The notes: generated by a model not told the origin, from the letters alone. Shown: positions 1-11,989, numbered from the stretch's first letter. The stretch is 64,000 nt of DNA from Chelonoidis abingdonii (GCF_003597395.2 NC_133777.1:64315458-64379457), one strand, 5' to 3'. Numbers and translations are program-made.

Positions 1-487
1 AATCTGAGCCCTATTATTATTACTAGCACTTGTCCTCCAGTCTATATCTGGGAAGTTAAAGTCTCTTCCATGATCACACAATTCCCATTAGTTTACTTCA
101 TTAAAAACATTAAAGAGGTCTCTATCCATATCCAAATCGGATCCTGGCGGGTCTGTAGCACACCCCAAAGCACTATCTCGGGGAGGCTCTAGTAGCTTTC
201 TTTCCCCATGTGATTTTTGCCCAGACAGACTCTGTCTTATCCATTCCATCCCTTCTTATTTCTTTACAGTTTACCTCATCATTGATATACAATCTACTCC
301 ACCACTTTGCCTTTATTTCTGTTTTCCTAAACAGCACATAGCCCTTCAATACCTGTACTACTCCAGTCATGACTACTACTTTCCACCATGTTTCTGTTAT
401 CCCTATAATATCCGGTTTCATTTCCTGCACCAGTAGCTCTAGTTCCTCCATTTTGTTACCTAGGCTCCTCGCATAGTGTACAAACAT
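1..487 (-). pseudogene. CR1 ORF2 endonuclease, amino-terminal part (truncated by the window edge)
   Basis: On the minus strand the reading begins near 487 with 'NKMEELELLVQEMKPDIIGITETWW'-like sequence (only the key part, PDIIGITETWW, is cited). This is the first endonuclease block of CR1 and other APE-type LINEs; the Glu in 'TETWW' is the metal-binding residue. The long frame ends at 173. Below that, sequence resembling the '...DFNFPDIDW' block of the same domain is still visible near position 50, but out of frame, so the copy is decayed. The carboxyl part of the domain and the reverse transcriptase would lie outside the window. Confidence 0.8.
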
Positions 488-727
488 CTTAATTTTTGCT
501 GTTTGGCTTCACTGACATTCTTTACCCGATTAGGCACAGACATTCTACCACAGTATCACCTATTAGACTGGTATCTACACTACCCTTCCTCCTTATGTCC
601 ATTCTCATCTCCCATGGGCTGTATCCTTTCTTACTTTGTTTTCTTCCCTCTCAGTGTTAAATTCCAGTGTGGAGATTACCTGGACATCTCCCAACCATCT
701 CCCCCAAATTCCTAGTTTAAAGCTCTC

Positions 728-1835
728 TTAATCAGTTATGCCTAGAAGTCTATTTCCCTCCTTACTCAGGTGAAGTCCATCCCAAGAGAACAGTCCTCTG
801 TCCATGAATGCTTCCCAGTGGCCATACATCCCAAACCCTTCCTTATAGCACCACTGCCTGAACCATCTGTTGATCGCCATAAGGTTGTCACACCTTTGTT
901 GCCCTTCTCTAGGAACAGGCAGAATCCCACTGAAGATCATCTGAGTCTCGATTTTCTTAAGCATCTTCCCCAGCCTGTCATAGTCTCCCTTGATACGTTC
1001 CAGCAAGAATCTAGCTGTATCATTTGTTCCCACATAAAGACAATCAGCGGATTCTTTCCTTCTCCTGTTAGGATCCTTTTCAGCCTCAGGTCCACATCCC
1101 GTATCTTAGCACCCGGTAGACAGCACACTCTTCTGTTCTCTGGATTAGCTCTAGTTACAGTCCTGTCTATTCTTCTCAGTAAGGAGTCCCCAGTCATGTA
1201 GACCTGCCTTTTCCTGATGATGGTGCGATTCTCTGGTCTGTCCCCTGTTTCCTCTGGCTGCAAGTCCTCTCAATTTCTATTGTCCCTTGCAATCCTCCAC
1301 AACCCATCCCGTATCCTCCTGGGGGCTCATATTTGATGTTATCTCCATTGATTCTTCCCCTCTTCCTATAGGACTAGCTGCTCTTCTCTTCTTCCTTGCC
1401 CTCTGACCTTCAGTGATCACCTGCTGTGCCCCTCCATTTTCCAACTCTGCAAACCTGTTCCTGAGCTCTATTTCTCCTTCACTAGCCCATCTTTTCCTCT
1501 GCCTGGTTCTCTTAGTGCCATGCTTCCACTGTCCACTTTCCTCACCCAGCAGTCTCCCCTCAGAATTCTTTGGTCCGGCTTCCATCTGCAAGTCTGAGCT
1601 TCTCCCTTCAGCCTCCTCATGTCTTTTCTCCATCATCTGCTCAAACCTCCTTCTAAACTCAACCAGGGTTTCCACCTGCATCTCCAATCCTCGGATCTTT
1701 TCTTAGCTTTATCAAGCAGCACTTCATGCAGACAAAACTCTTATCAGGTATCCCCTCCAGGATCATGTACATGTGGCAGCTTCCACATCCAGTCATCTTC
1801 ATTGTGTCTTCCACTGCTGCCTCTGTATCGGTCAT
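728..1835 (-). pseudogene. CR1 ORF1 protein relic: zinc-knuckle-like head, coiled-coil-like middle, esterase-like tail
   Basis: The start used is the ATG at 1835 (minus). The first ~45 codons carry two Cys-x2-Cys pairs (CGSC and, about 20 residues on, CMKC), which look like a small zinc-binding head. From 1687 to 1277, in another frame, a charged Glu/Arg-rich stretch could form a coiled coil. From 1263 to 937, in a third frame, the block 'MTGDSLLRRID' holds the GDSL nucleophile motif. From 1033 to 728 come 'MGTNDTA' and 'DGLHLS', the other two SGNH-esterase blocks (oxyanion Asn and catalytic Asp/His). CR1 and L2-type ORF1 proteins are known to carry such an esterase. At least three frame changes show it is a pseudogene. 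The catalytic residues themselves remain readable. Confidence 0.85.
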
Positions 1836-2045
1836 AGCCTTCCCACCTAAAACCTGTTAGTCCAGGAAACACAAAGCAAACCACCACCACCCACAGCAAA
1901 ACAAACCCCCAACGGGCACCAGAACATCACCCACTTCCTTCACTAGCCTATTTCTCTGCCTAGCTCTCTTAGTCTCTCCCGCAAACTGCCACTGAAACTC
2001 CCCTGTTTACAGCCCTGTTTGCTGGCTCCTGTGCTGCTGCAGCTG

Positions 2046-2825
2046 TCTTCTAGATGTTTGCAAATTGATTGATTGATTAATTATTTGCTCCTTTATCTTT
2101 CTGGGTACAGAAGTTAAGATGACTGGTCTGTAATTCCCTGGGTTGTCCTTATTTCCCTTTTTATAGATGGGCACTATATTTGCCCTTTTCCAATCTTCTG
2201 GAATCTCTCCCGTCTTCCATGACTTTTCAACGATAAGCACTAATGGTTCAGATATCTCCTCAGTCAGCTCCTTGAGTATTCTAGGATGCATTTCATCAGG
2301 CCTTGGTAACTTGAAGACATCAAATTTGTCCAAGTAATTTTTAACTTGTTCTTTTCCTATTTTAGCCTCCTCTGATCCTACTTCATTTTCACTGGCATTC
2401 ACTATGTTAGACAATCAATCACCACCAAACTTCTTGGTGAAAACCAAAACAAAGAAGTCATTAAGCACCTCTGCCATTTCCACATTTTCTGTTATTATTC
2501 CCCCCCACCATTGAGTAATGGGCCTACCCTGTCCTTGTTCTTCTTCTTGCTCTCTAATGTATTTGTAGAATGTTTTCTTGTTACCCTTTATGTCTCTAGA
2601 TAATTTGATCTCGTTTTGTGTTTTGGCCGTTCTAATTTTGTCTCTACATACTTGTGTTATGTGTTTATATTTATCCTTTGTAATTTGACTTAGTTTCCAC
2701 TTTTTGTAGGACTCTTTTTTTCAGTTTTAGATCACTGAAGATCCCCTGGTTAAGCCAGGGTGGTCTCTTGCCATACTTCCTATCTTTCCTACGCAGTGGG
2801 ATAGTTTGCTCTTGCGCCCTTAATA
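2046..2825 (-). pseudogene. CR1 ORF2 fragment: endonuclease-RT linker and start of the reverse transcriptase
   Basis: Minus-strand reading from about 2825 shows the linker '...AQEQTIPLRRKDRKYGKRPPWLN', then Lys-rich sequence. From 2414 comes the RT entry region with '[12 protein letters not shown]', '[22 protein letters not shown]' and '[11 protein letters not shown]'. These are the standard CR1 RT fingers motifs. The reading stops at about 2050, where the 5' end of another CR1 begins. Upstream, its missing endonuclease end lies at 4456-5205 on the same strand, so the two blocks belong to one older CR1 copy interrupted by the 2826-4455 insertion. Frameshifts and stops are present. Confidence 0.85.
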
Positions 2826-4455
2826 ATGTCTCTTGTTACTAGGTTTGCCTGTTACTTTGGGGTACGCTCATTTATTAGGGTTACTCTTCTGAGGGGGAGT
2901 TCTGTAATTCTATCAATGTACTGCTTGTGTCACTGGTGTTCTCATATAAAGCTCTACTTCTCCCTTCTGCAAGTTCCCTCCCAATGGAACTATCCTATAG
3001 GACCTAGGTTCCTCAGGGCTAGGCTCTTCCAGCCCCAGAATCAGATGAACACACACTCTCACACACACACACTAACAGAGCACAGAGCACGCCTATGAGG
3101 ACTGGGTTAATCAGCACTCCCAAGCTGACTCCTTAGATGTCCCTGGACTCAGCAGGCTGGGTCAAGCAGCACTTCCAAGCTGCCACCTTCATATGCCATG
3201 AGCACTGCACTGAAATAGAGTACGACTGAGCAGGCTGGGTCAAGCAGCACTTTCTATCTGCCACCCTTATATGCCCCTGGATTCAGCAGGCTGGGTTGAG
3301 CAGCACTTCCAAGCTGCCACCCTCCTATGCCCCAGGTTCAGCACGTTCCTATCCTCATTTTCATATTAAAATTGTTCTGGTAGTAATCCACTTGATGAGC
3401 AAACCCCACTGGATTTTTGAGCGCTTCAGGAATCTTTAGCTTAGGTATGAGGAGCGTTGCTGCGGAGTGAATGAGGAAGCCAAAAAACACCTGTGGGGCC
3501 AGAGGTGGGAAGGGGAGAGAAGCAATCAGCTTAACCATGAAAGTTATTTATTGCCAGTTAATAATCGTACAAGGGGAGCCAAACAAACAAAACAGTTGTA
3601 ACATTAAATCTAACTTAAATTTGATTATAAAAATTAGGTTTAGAAAACTATAACTGATCACACAAGTCAGGGTCAGAAGGCTACATCTAGAGAGAGAGAG
3701 CGAGAGATGGATTCTCAACACTCTGTGAAGCTTGAATCAATCAGGGGTCCCAGGTGGTGGTGGTAGCTGAGGGTCTGGAGTGCTGGAGACAGGCAGAGCC
3801 CCCAGTATGGTCAGTCAGGAGAAGATGAAGTCCCAATGGAACTGATGCAGATTTTAGATCCAGGCATCAGAGCACTTACTTGAGCATGGGTAGGGGGTTT
3901 TGTAGGGAAAGAACAATGGTTCAAGGGAGAACACTAGATTTGTTTATAGGTAAACTGATGGTTCAAGGGAGTATATCAAAGTTGTTTTGTTCGGGCTAGA
4001 CAATAGGAAATGATAATTCCTGGCTATGGGCAGTGTTCCTTCAAGGGAGCTAACAGTGCAATTAGGCATCTTCAATATTTTGGATACCAATAAAGGATTT
4101 ATTATTAGAATTGGTCTGATAACTGCTGAGCTGGGTGTGTGCAGGTGTAGGTTCATTAACATCTGGAGCAGAGATCCCCCATCATGCAGTGCTCCCCTGC
4201 TTTTCTGGTCCCAGAGTTCAGTGCGGTTCTTCCCTTGGAATCTCTGTTCTCCATTCTGTATGCTAATAGAGATGCCTCCCTGTCCCATCTTTGATGCAAA
4301 TGAGGCTAGGGGAGTTGCCTTAATCCTGTCACCCTTGTCCAGAGAGATTTAGGTGTGTCTTCCACTGCCTTTTCATTGTTTTTCATAAATCTTTCTTCTG
4401 ATTGGCTTTGGATCAAGCAGAGGCTTGTGGGGGGGCGGGGAAGGTCTTTTGTGAA
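2826..4455. mobile_element. Unclassified 1.6-kb insertion that splits a CR1 copy
   Basis: The two CR1 blocks on either side join at consecutive parts of ORF2 (the 'IPWEANLRGKK' region and the 'AQEQTIPLRRK' region), so what lies between is an insertion. It holds a short CA-rich run near 3047-3073, a four-copy 56-bp tandem repeat, AG-rich sequence near 3690-3707, and no credible reading frame. The right part (about 3940-4330) resembles a turtle interspersed repeat I have seen before, possibly an LTR. No matched ends or target-site duplication could be fixed, so the class is open. Confidence 0.55.
3098..3342. repeat. Tandem repeat, about 56-bp unit, four copies
   Basis: The motif 'caggctgggtcaagcagcac' recurs at 3153, 3231 and 3287 with a more diverged copy at 3098. 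Each is followed by '...aagctgccaccctcatatgcccc'. Spacing is 55, 78 and 56 bp; the 78-bp step carries about 22 extra bases ('cactgcactgaaatagagta' region). The array sits inside the insertion that splits a CR1. Confidence 0.85.
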
Positions 4456-5205
4456 TCAGACAGGCTGGATACTGCTCCCTGGTTCTCCAAGAGAAGAGAA
4501 CTGATACATAACACTCTTTGAAAAATTTCTAACTGTCCTCTCTTGTTTTTTCCCCCTTAGATTTGCTTCCCATGGGATCTTACCTACCAACTCCCTGAGT
4601 TTGTTAAAGTCTGCCTTCTTGCATTCCATTGTCTTTATTTTGCTGCTCTCCCTCCTACCATTTGTTAGAATCATGAATTCTTATAATTTCATGATCACTT
4701 TCACTCAAGGTGCCTTCCACTTTCAAATTCTCAACCAGTTCCTCCCTATTTGTCAAAATCAAATCTAGAATAGCCTCTCTCCTGGTAGCTGCCTCCACCT
4801 TCGGAAATAAAAAATTGTCTGCAATACATTCGAATAACTTATTGGATAATCTGTGCCCTGCTGTGTTATTTTCCCAACATATGTCTGGGTACTTGAAGTC
4901 CCTCATCACCACCAAGTCCTGTGCTTTGGGTGATTTTCTTAGCTGTTTTTAAAAAAGCCTCATCCACCTCTTCTTCCTGGTTAGGTGGTTTGTAGTAAAC
5001 CCCTATTATGACATCACTCTTGTTTTTCATCCCTTTTATCCTTACCCAGAGACTTTCAACGTCTGTCTCCTATTTCCATCTCAACCACAGTTCAAGTGTA
5101 TACATTTTTAATATATAAGGCAACACCTCCTTCCTTTTTTTCCTGCCTGTCCTTCCTGAGCAAGCTGTACCCTTCTATACCAATATATTTGATTACACAG
5201 GTAAA
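4456..5205 (-). pseudogene. CR1 ORF2 fragment: carboxyl half of the endonuclease
   Basis: From about 5050 to 4675 the minus strand reads '...[10 protein letters not shown]'-like sequence (here [10 protein letters not shown]). It continues with '[27 protein letters not shown]', of which the SDH end is the conserved Asp-His of the APE endonuclease. From 4674 to 4456 the linker follows ('KADFNKLRELVGKIPWEANLRG'; key part PWEANLRG). Upstream to about 5205 the sequence is still CR1-like ('GVYYKPPNQ' region) but with stops. It is the 5' partner of the fragment at 2046-2825. No RT catalytic residues lie here. Confidence 0.85.
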
Positions 5206-6516
5206 CTAAATACGAAGTACTCTTGAAAAGCTATTCCATTTTTTTCTGGAACAGAAAACTTTACTATGAGAAGTATTGCAACACTCTGTGCCAGGTTCTT
5301 CCAGGGATTCATGGCATCTCATTAAGAATATTAATTTCATCACATGACTGCTAGAAAGCTTGTTGCCATTTGACTTTGGACATGATTAGCATTGCATATT
5401 TCAGGGGTCTGGATTTCAACCAGATTTTTACTGTACTGTGTGGTTTTATATATTGCAGGTATTTCTATATTCTTTCTAATTCCAGACCCACAATATAATG
5501 ATGGGAATAAAATGTCTACAAATAAAAGTCACAGAGCAAAACACTAAGATAAAATTCTACTGGATGTCATTAATAAAACCTCCATATTAGGATGATGTGA
5601 TCCTCCTCCTTATCTCCTCAATTGCATATTTAGTCTCTGTCTGTAACAGCTGGCAGTGTGTGTCTGAAAGTCTCATTCTGTTAGCAGGAGATTATCTGCC
5701 ACTTTGCTATTGCAGGTGGTTTGTTATCCCACCCATTCACAAGGGAGGTATGAGTGGGTCTCCAGAAAGAGAGAATCTAGGCTGTGGGATGTATAGGTCT
5801 TGAAGAGGAGCCTGAGGTTGGATTGTGTGATGTTTTACTCTGACTTTGTTTTCTAAATAAAATCAGAGCCCAGGAAGCAGTAGATTTTGATTCACTACAG
5901 CTTGTATAGACTGTTTCTAGTTGAGTGAGGAAGCCTCCTGTCCCCGAAAAATACATCCAGGATGGTGCCTTATTAGGTTTTATTAATTTGGGCCGAATTT
6001 TCAAAAGGATCATGTAACAGTGACAAGTTTCAGGAGCCTGAATAAGGTTACAGAGGAATTTTGCTGAGTCCTGCTGGCAGCCCTGCTAGAAAAGTCCTTT
6101 TGGTTCTAATCCTGGATACAAATGTGTTGTGTCATTTTGTGAGCGAGATGGTTGGAGTAGAACCAGAAATATCCTACTGGGATCAGTTCTTGAAACAGCC
6201 AAGTTCAGGAGCAAGATCTGGCAAGAAACAAGGCTTAAAATAAGGTAGAGTGCAGCTTCCTCCTTTGCAAAAAGAGGGCAGCTCCCACTTCTCTCATGGG
6301 TTGCGGTTAGCAGTGTGCGGCTCTTCAAATCCTTGGCTGGTCTATGGGGAGCTCCATCTCCTGTTTCGCTCTAGTTAAACCACCAGGAAGAAGTTGATTG
6401 GTTGTGTACATGAACACTGAGTTCACAGCAAGCTGAGGTATGAATCATGGACTAGTTGTCCACATAGACCCTGATGATGTGCGTTAATGCACTATGCTCC
6501 TGATAGAACACATACT
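5206..6516. other. No gene seen; apparently single-copy A/T-rich DNA
   Basis: Both strands were read. Only short chance frames occur and no family resemblance, repeat ends or RNA gene was recognised. Confidence 0.5.
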
Positions 6517-6696
6517 AGAACTGGGTGAAAACTTTAAAATTTTGACTTTGGGAAAGGATTCAGTCTGCAAGTACTAGAGCTAATTAAAAACGGGGACTTT
6601 TTTCTAATGCAAATTGGGGAGTTTTTTTTAAATGAAAATTGATGTTAGGATGTTCAAATTTTGACCAAAAAAAAATATTTTTTTTTGCCCAGCTCT
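6517..6696. repeat. A/T-rich interspersed repeat with short inverted ends
   Basis: The left end 'agaactgggtgaaaa' pairs with the right end 'gcccagctct' (reverse complement agagctgggc). The inside is rich in runs such as 'aaaattttgac' and 'caaattttgacc', which are partly self-complementary. Similar pieces occur at about 29395-29520, 36200-36300 and 50165-50610, so this is a family. Confidence 0.6.
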
Positions 6697-8729
6697 CTAA
6701 TATGTTCTTTCAGAAGCAGTGTGGGAACATCTCCTCCCTCTAACAGAGCTCACATCCATATTGCATGATTGGCCCAAATCTGAATAGCAAATGCAAATCA
6801 TGCAGTTAGAGTGAGTACTCATATTTGAGGCCACAATGTACTTTGCAAGCATAAAATTGGAGGGTTGGATTTTTTTTTTTCACATGCTGAAAGGGAGGTT
6901 GGGCTACAACCCTCTTGGAAATGTGCCCCTTAATTTGTCTGAGTTTTATTTAGAAAGTGCTTGGCTTCTGCCCATTCTCTATAGGCTTCTAGGTGACTAA
7001 TACATCTTGCCATACAGCTGGAGTTGATGGACTAAATCCTCAGCTGGCATAAATTGGCATAGCTGCACTAAAATCACTGGAGTTATGACACTAGATGAGG
7101 ATCCAGACCACTGGTGCTAGAATAGTATGAAACTGGTGTAAGTATAATCAGAATTAGACCCCATGTTTTTTAGAAGTTGCTTTCTGTTATGAGACAAGAG
7201 AGGCCTATTACAGGGGCAGATGGCTTTTCATTGCTTGGTTTGTTTCATTTGAAATAGTGGTATATTTACTCGCTGCTTAAATTGCTATATTATATCACCA
7301 AATAACCTAGAAAATAATGTGCTACTTAAAAAGTATTGCATTCAGTTAATGGATATACAGACTGAACTGTGGACCCTGAGGATCTTAAAACCTCTATCAA
7401 ATGTCATCTTAATATTAGTGTCTGACTGCTAATTACTTACTTAATATTAAAATATAACCTGGATTATGGATTTCAGTATTTAAACTGACATAGCAGAAAT
7501 GGAAATAATAATGGGGGTAGAGAAGCAGAAAAGATCAGATAGCTCATTATGGGTAGTCACCTTATGTTGATGGAGCAGTTGAATTTCATAATAAATTCCT
7601 TTGCTGCACCTCAAAACTATTTTAATTCCTCTTTAAAACAATTATCTTAGTTTTGTTTCTAGTCACCATTAAATTTCTAGCCATGTAATATATATGATTT
7701 TAAGAATCAAGTTAAGAATTCCTATTTCCCTCTTTGAGATGTCTAATTTTATAAAAAATAAATAATCAAGGCTATATTATTGCTTAGTTCCTGAGTATTC
7801 TGCTCCTTTTTCTCAATGTAACTATAACAAAATTCTACTGCCAATGTACTGTAGTAACTTTCGTCCTCAAAGGTATTTAGGCTCCTAACTTTCACTGAAA
7901 TAAGTATATTTTAGTATTTTATAACATTTATAAAGAGATGCCCATTATCATGTTACTATTTGATATAATAATCCACATGCTACTAGCCTAAATCATGCAG
8001 CTCTTCCACTTACAGCATTTCTGTGGACCTCATTAGGAGGCTCATATGTGGAGAGACATCAGGACTGATCTGTGTCTCTCATATTTATCCTTCCTCTTTC
8101 TAGTGCAGAGACTGAGGGCCCAATCCAATTTCTACTGATGTCAACAGAAAAACTTCCATTGACTTTAAATGTATCAGTAATGAGCTGGCGTATGCTCTTA
8201 GGTATGTAGAAGAGTACAGGCAGTATGTGCATCACTAGTCACAATGCTGCAGGGACACCTGCCCTTGTGGGGCTGCTACTTATCCTCCAGCATAAGTGGG
8301 TGGGGAAAAGGCAGAGTCTTGGCTCCACCCCGCAACGCACTGGGTGGCATAGCGGAGTGTATAGAGCTTTGCCAGAAAAATAGATGGCACGTTTTAACCA
8401 GTTTTTCCCCCAGCTTGGAGCAATGAGAGAAAGCCTGGACTGAACGGTGACTCTCAGTTTAGTCCCTACTGTGCTTTATACTGTGCAGATTGCAAGGTGC
8501 TTGTGTAGCCCAGTGAGAGTTGGATCAAACTGTGAGATCCTAGCACCCCATACTAAGAACCTTTCCATGAGCATGCATCTATCGTTGTTTCTTGCATGGA
8601 AGATGCAATCTGCAAGATAAATCATTTTATCCTGATTCAGGAACCAAAATCTTTTTTTTTTTTTTAATTGCAAAAAGGGCAAAACTGCAGACCAGATGGG
8701 TTAAACTGGCAGATATATTCTCCAATTAT
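6697..8729. other. No gene; mostly single-copy, with one palindromic repeat (about 7025-7110)
   Basis: The only recognisable pieces are a decayed palindrome at about 7025-7110 ('ctaaatcctcagctggcata' answered by 'gatgaggatccagac') and a half-palindrome at 8107-8170 containing 'ccattgactt'. The remaining sequence shows no coding or RNA signal. Confidence 0.5.
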
Positions 8730-8972
8730 GACCGTGTCTATACTAATCTATATTGGTATTACTACGATGTTCAGAGTGTTGGTGAAAAATGCAATAGTTA
8801 CATCTACCTAAACCACTGTGTAGACAGTACTATGTGGACAGGAGGGCTTTCCCCATCCACATAGCTACCGCCTCTCAGTGCTTTAGTGAAGACACATTCT
8901 CATTAGCATAGGAGCATCTTCACTGAAGCATTACAGCAGTGCAGCTGCACCATTGTATGTGAAGACAAGCCC
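8730..8972. mobile_element. Decayed Harbinger-type MITE
   Basis: The left end 'accgtgtctatactaatc' and the right end 'gtgaagacaagcccTAA' are inverted and diverged versions of the TIR consensus ggGCTTGTCTtCACTA. The right end is followed by TAA, the usual target of PIF/Harbinger elements. Length (about 240 bp) and ends match the better preserved copy at 21708-21989. It is non-autonomous, with no transposase frame. Confidence 0.65.
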
Positions 8973-10357
8973 TAAGAACATAGTTTAAGAGTTGAAGTAT
9001 GGTCATAGCTGTTGGCAAACCAAGAGAGAAAAAAGAAGTCTTTTATTTTTTGAAGTTAGATGTCATCTCAAAGAAAACAATTTAGGCGAAAGGCTTTAAT
9101 AATGTCTCTTAATTCATTAAAAAGAAAATACTATATCAGCTATTGCTAAACTGTGCTTTGGAAAGGATTTCAGAGAATGGACTGCTATTGTTTTCACAAA
9201 CTCTTGTTAGTGTAAATTGTAGATCTTGTATGCTGATAAAAGAAATGTGTCCCTGTTGTATGTTATAAACAATGTGGTTTTTAAGCTTTGCATTCAGTTT
9301 CTTTTCTGGTGCTGCTGGGGAAGAGAAAGCATGCTAGTTTGTCAGAAGTAGTTTGATTAATTATGACTTAAGATCTCCTTGAGTACATCAGAGATTGGCC
9401 AAAATGCTATCAAGGAATTAAAGTTAACATATTGCATCTGCCCTTCTCTATTCTTTTAGAATCTCGAAGGACATGGAGAAATAGTCCTTGTCAGAATTTA
9501 AGATACTGTATTCTATTTTAATGAATTATTGATAAAAATTACATAATCGTATGCAATAAAAATAATTAAATCTGAAAGTAAATTTAATGTTTAACAGCTT
9601 TTGCAGCCTAACGTTTAAAGTATGTATGCAGTTGAGAGCTCCATTGTACTTTTAAGAGCGCAGGAGGCAATGCACACCACAAACTGGAACACTAGGTGAC
9701 ATTGTGTCTAAATAAGCCACAATATCTTTAAGAGCTCTATGGGGTGCACTCTGTGTCCTTGTACTCAGGTGAAGGCAAGGTCCGTATTGTGCTCCAAACA
9801 AGGTTGCAGAGCAGTGAAGATAATCAGGTAAAATCCTTCCCCCATTGAAGTCAATGGGAATTTTATTATTATTTTCAATAGCGCTCGTATTTCACCCATG
9901 TGTCTTCTCTTCCCCCAGTTTCCCAACTTGTACACCCAAGTAAGGCTAGGAAAAATCTTGCCCTAAGACTGTAAGTGCTAGTCTGTAGCAAATTGAAGGG
10001 AGAGCTTTTCAAAAGCACAATGGGCAGTCGGTCACTCAATTCCCCTTGACTTTCAGTAGCAATTGGGCAGCTAATTCTCATTGGGGCCTTTGGCTGTCTC
10101 ACTTGAATAGCTTAAAGCCTGTTTATTTAGTATATTCCAATATATTACTTCTCTCTAAATCTGACAAGGATTGCTGTAAGCCTTTTCAAGGAGATGCAAG
10201 CCAGTAATTTCAAAATAGCCATGGGCACTTTCAAAATAGGTCTCTCTTTTTGTTGTTTACTGAGCATCATTTCTTTCAAAAAACTAGACTCTCGTAATCT
10301 CAATTTACTGTAACAGTAATAATCGTATGCAGAGTGAAATTAGAAAGAAGAATTTAA
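8973..10357. other. No gene seen; mostly single-copy
   Basis: Contains a short 'cccattgaagtcaatggg' palindrome at about 9841-9858. Nothing else was recognised on either strand. Confidence 0.5.
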
Positions 10358-10366
10358 CTGTAACCT

Positions 10367-10580
10367 CAGCAAAGAGTCCTGTGGCATCTTATAGACTAAT
10401 AGACGTATTGGAGCATGAGCTTTCGTGGGTGAATACCCGCTTTGTCGGTCATGCATCCAATGAAGTGGGTATTCACCCACGAAAGCTCATGCTCCAATAA
10501 GTCTGTTAGTCTATAAGGTGCCACAGGACTTTGCTGCTTTTACAGATCCAGACTAACAAGGCTACCCCTCTGATACTTAC
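10367..10580. mobile_element. Fold-back (head-to-head) SINE-like repeat with 9-bp target-site duplication
   Basis: The left half runs as 'cagcaaagagtcctgtggca...' through 'gagcatgagctttcgtgggtg'. The right half returns as the inverted copy ('cacccacgaaagctcatgct' ... 'gccacaggactttgctg') and goes on to the usual element end 'ctacccctctgatac'. Arms are about 85 bp. The whole unit is flanked by the direct repeat ctgtaacct at 10358-10366 and 10581-10589, so the inverted dimer behaves as one insertion. Single copies of the family lie at 27510-27606 and 59944-60070. Confidence 0.85.
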
Positions 10581-10589
10581 CTGTAACCT

Positions 10590-11989
10590 GTTGTTATGTT
10601 AAGAATATTAATTTCACACTTCTGTTGGACAAAAATTTCAGACATGCCTAAATCCCAATGTCAAAATATGAATATTCAAAAACTTTAAATACTAAGAAAA
10701 TCTTGGCATTTCTAACATGAAACATGCAATCCATAGTTTAGAGGCATATAAACTGGAAGCTCATATCCTTCCATAAAATGGCATCTAAGCTTGATGCATC
10801 TGTTACTATTGAAACTGATGGTAACTGTTCTGCTATGAACCACATAAAGCTTCTGTACTTGCAAACTTGTGTTTTAACAGCTACCACCATTTCCATATAG
10901 TTCAACACATTCCTACTTGTGAGTTTAATTGTCCTACATCACGAATGCCTGCAATTGCAGAGATAAAGGTAATGAAATAAATGTTATCAAAGCACTTTCC
11001 AAGCTCCTAGTAAACTGATTTACATGCAGCAGCTATGGAGCAAACTGAAACAGTAATTGACCCCACTGACCTCTTCCGATTATTCAAGGTGGAGTAATCT
11101 CAGAGGTACTCATTCATCTCTGTACCGTAGTCCTAGCTGACTGCAGAATAATTACATGGAATTCAAGTTTAGACTTATAAAGATTTGTAACTGGTCAGTG
11201 GATATCATTGGGTTCAATAAAATCAACAGGCTTATAATTAGTCTGAGCTATCAAACAGTAACCTAATTTAAAAATGCAAATAATGAAAACATTTACATAT
11301 ATAAAATATAAAGTTTTATAATATTAGGGATTCCAGTCACATCAAAGTGTGCTGATCTTGAAAGCTTGATTCTAGTTATGTACTTCACTGAATTAAAATG
11401 AACTTGTGTTATTAACTCAAATGATTTAGTCTGCAAGTCCAACATTTTACCACCTCACACTTTCATTAGCAATGAACTTTTCAATTAAGAACTATCTTCC
11501 AAAACTTAGTACAGTTCCAAAATGGTTTTCCAGACTCTGATTTGGTCACATTAGCTTAAGTAGTACAGGATGCTCTTGTACATGTCATTCTCTCATACTG
11601 CATTGTGGGTCCTTTCACTTTAAAGGGATCGTTTTGTTCAGGCCATTGACTGTAAAAAATAGAATCCATCTGAATGGCAAATTTGGAAGGAAAGGTGAGG
11701 AACTAAGCCAGATGTCTATAAAGCATGGCACCTATCAAAACCAATATTGAAAGCTGAAAATTGAAGTGAATGTGTCATGTCATGAGCTGTTTTGATGAGA
11801 GCAGAGAGAAATGAATAGGATGGAACATATTTAAAGAAACTGCGTGCTAATTTTGTCTTATTGTTAAAAGAGCTTTTCCACACAGAGTGGAGAACTTTTA
11901 TTCTAAAATCCTTTTAAGAAACTGAATTGATTAACTTGTAACTGTTTGACATATCACACTAGCCAGTTCTTGAGTTGGGAGAGGGCTTT
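10590..11989. other. No gene seen; apparently single-copy
   Basis: Short frames only, A/T-rich, with no repeat ends or RNA features recognised. Confidence 0.5.

Larger units (their letters stand above)
1..2045 (-). mobile_element. CR1-type LINE, 5' half (5' UTR, ORF1, start of ORF2); runs off the left edge
   Basis: Read on the minus strand, this block starts near 2045 with a non-coding 5' leader. It continues through a broken ORF1 (about 1835-728) and into the amino end of ORF2, the apurinic-type endonuclease (about 487-1), which leaves the window. The order matches a CR1 retrotransposon, whose ORF2 normally makes endonuclease plus reverse transcriptase for target-primed insertion. The 5' leader and ORF1 are kept, so this copy is much less 5'-truncated than most CR1 copies. 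Several frameshifts make it inactive. It abuts, in the same orientation, a different CR1 piece at 2046-2825 whose reverse transcriptase reading stops at this boundary. The likely reading is that this copy inserted into the other one. The exact join is uncertain by about 20 bp. Confidence 0.85.

Noticed and set aside
10367..10580. CRISPR-like direct or inverted repeats
   Set aside because: Only two inverted units of a dispersed eukaryotic repeat; there are no regular spacers, and the window is vertebrate DNA.
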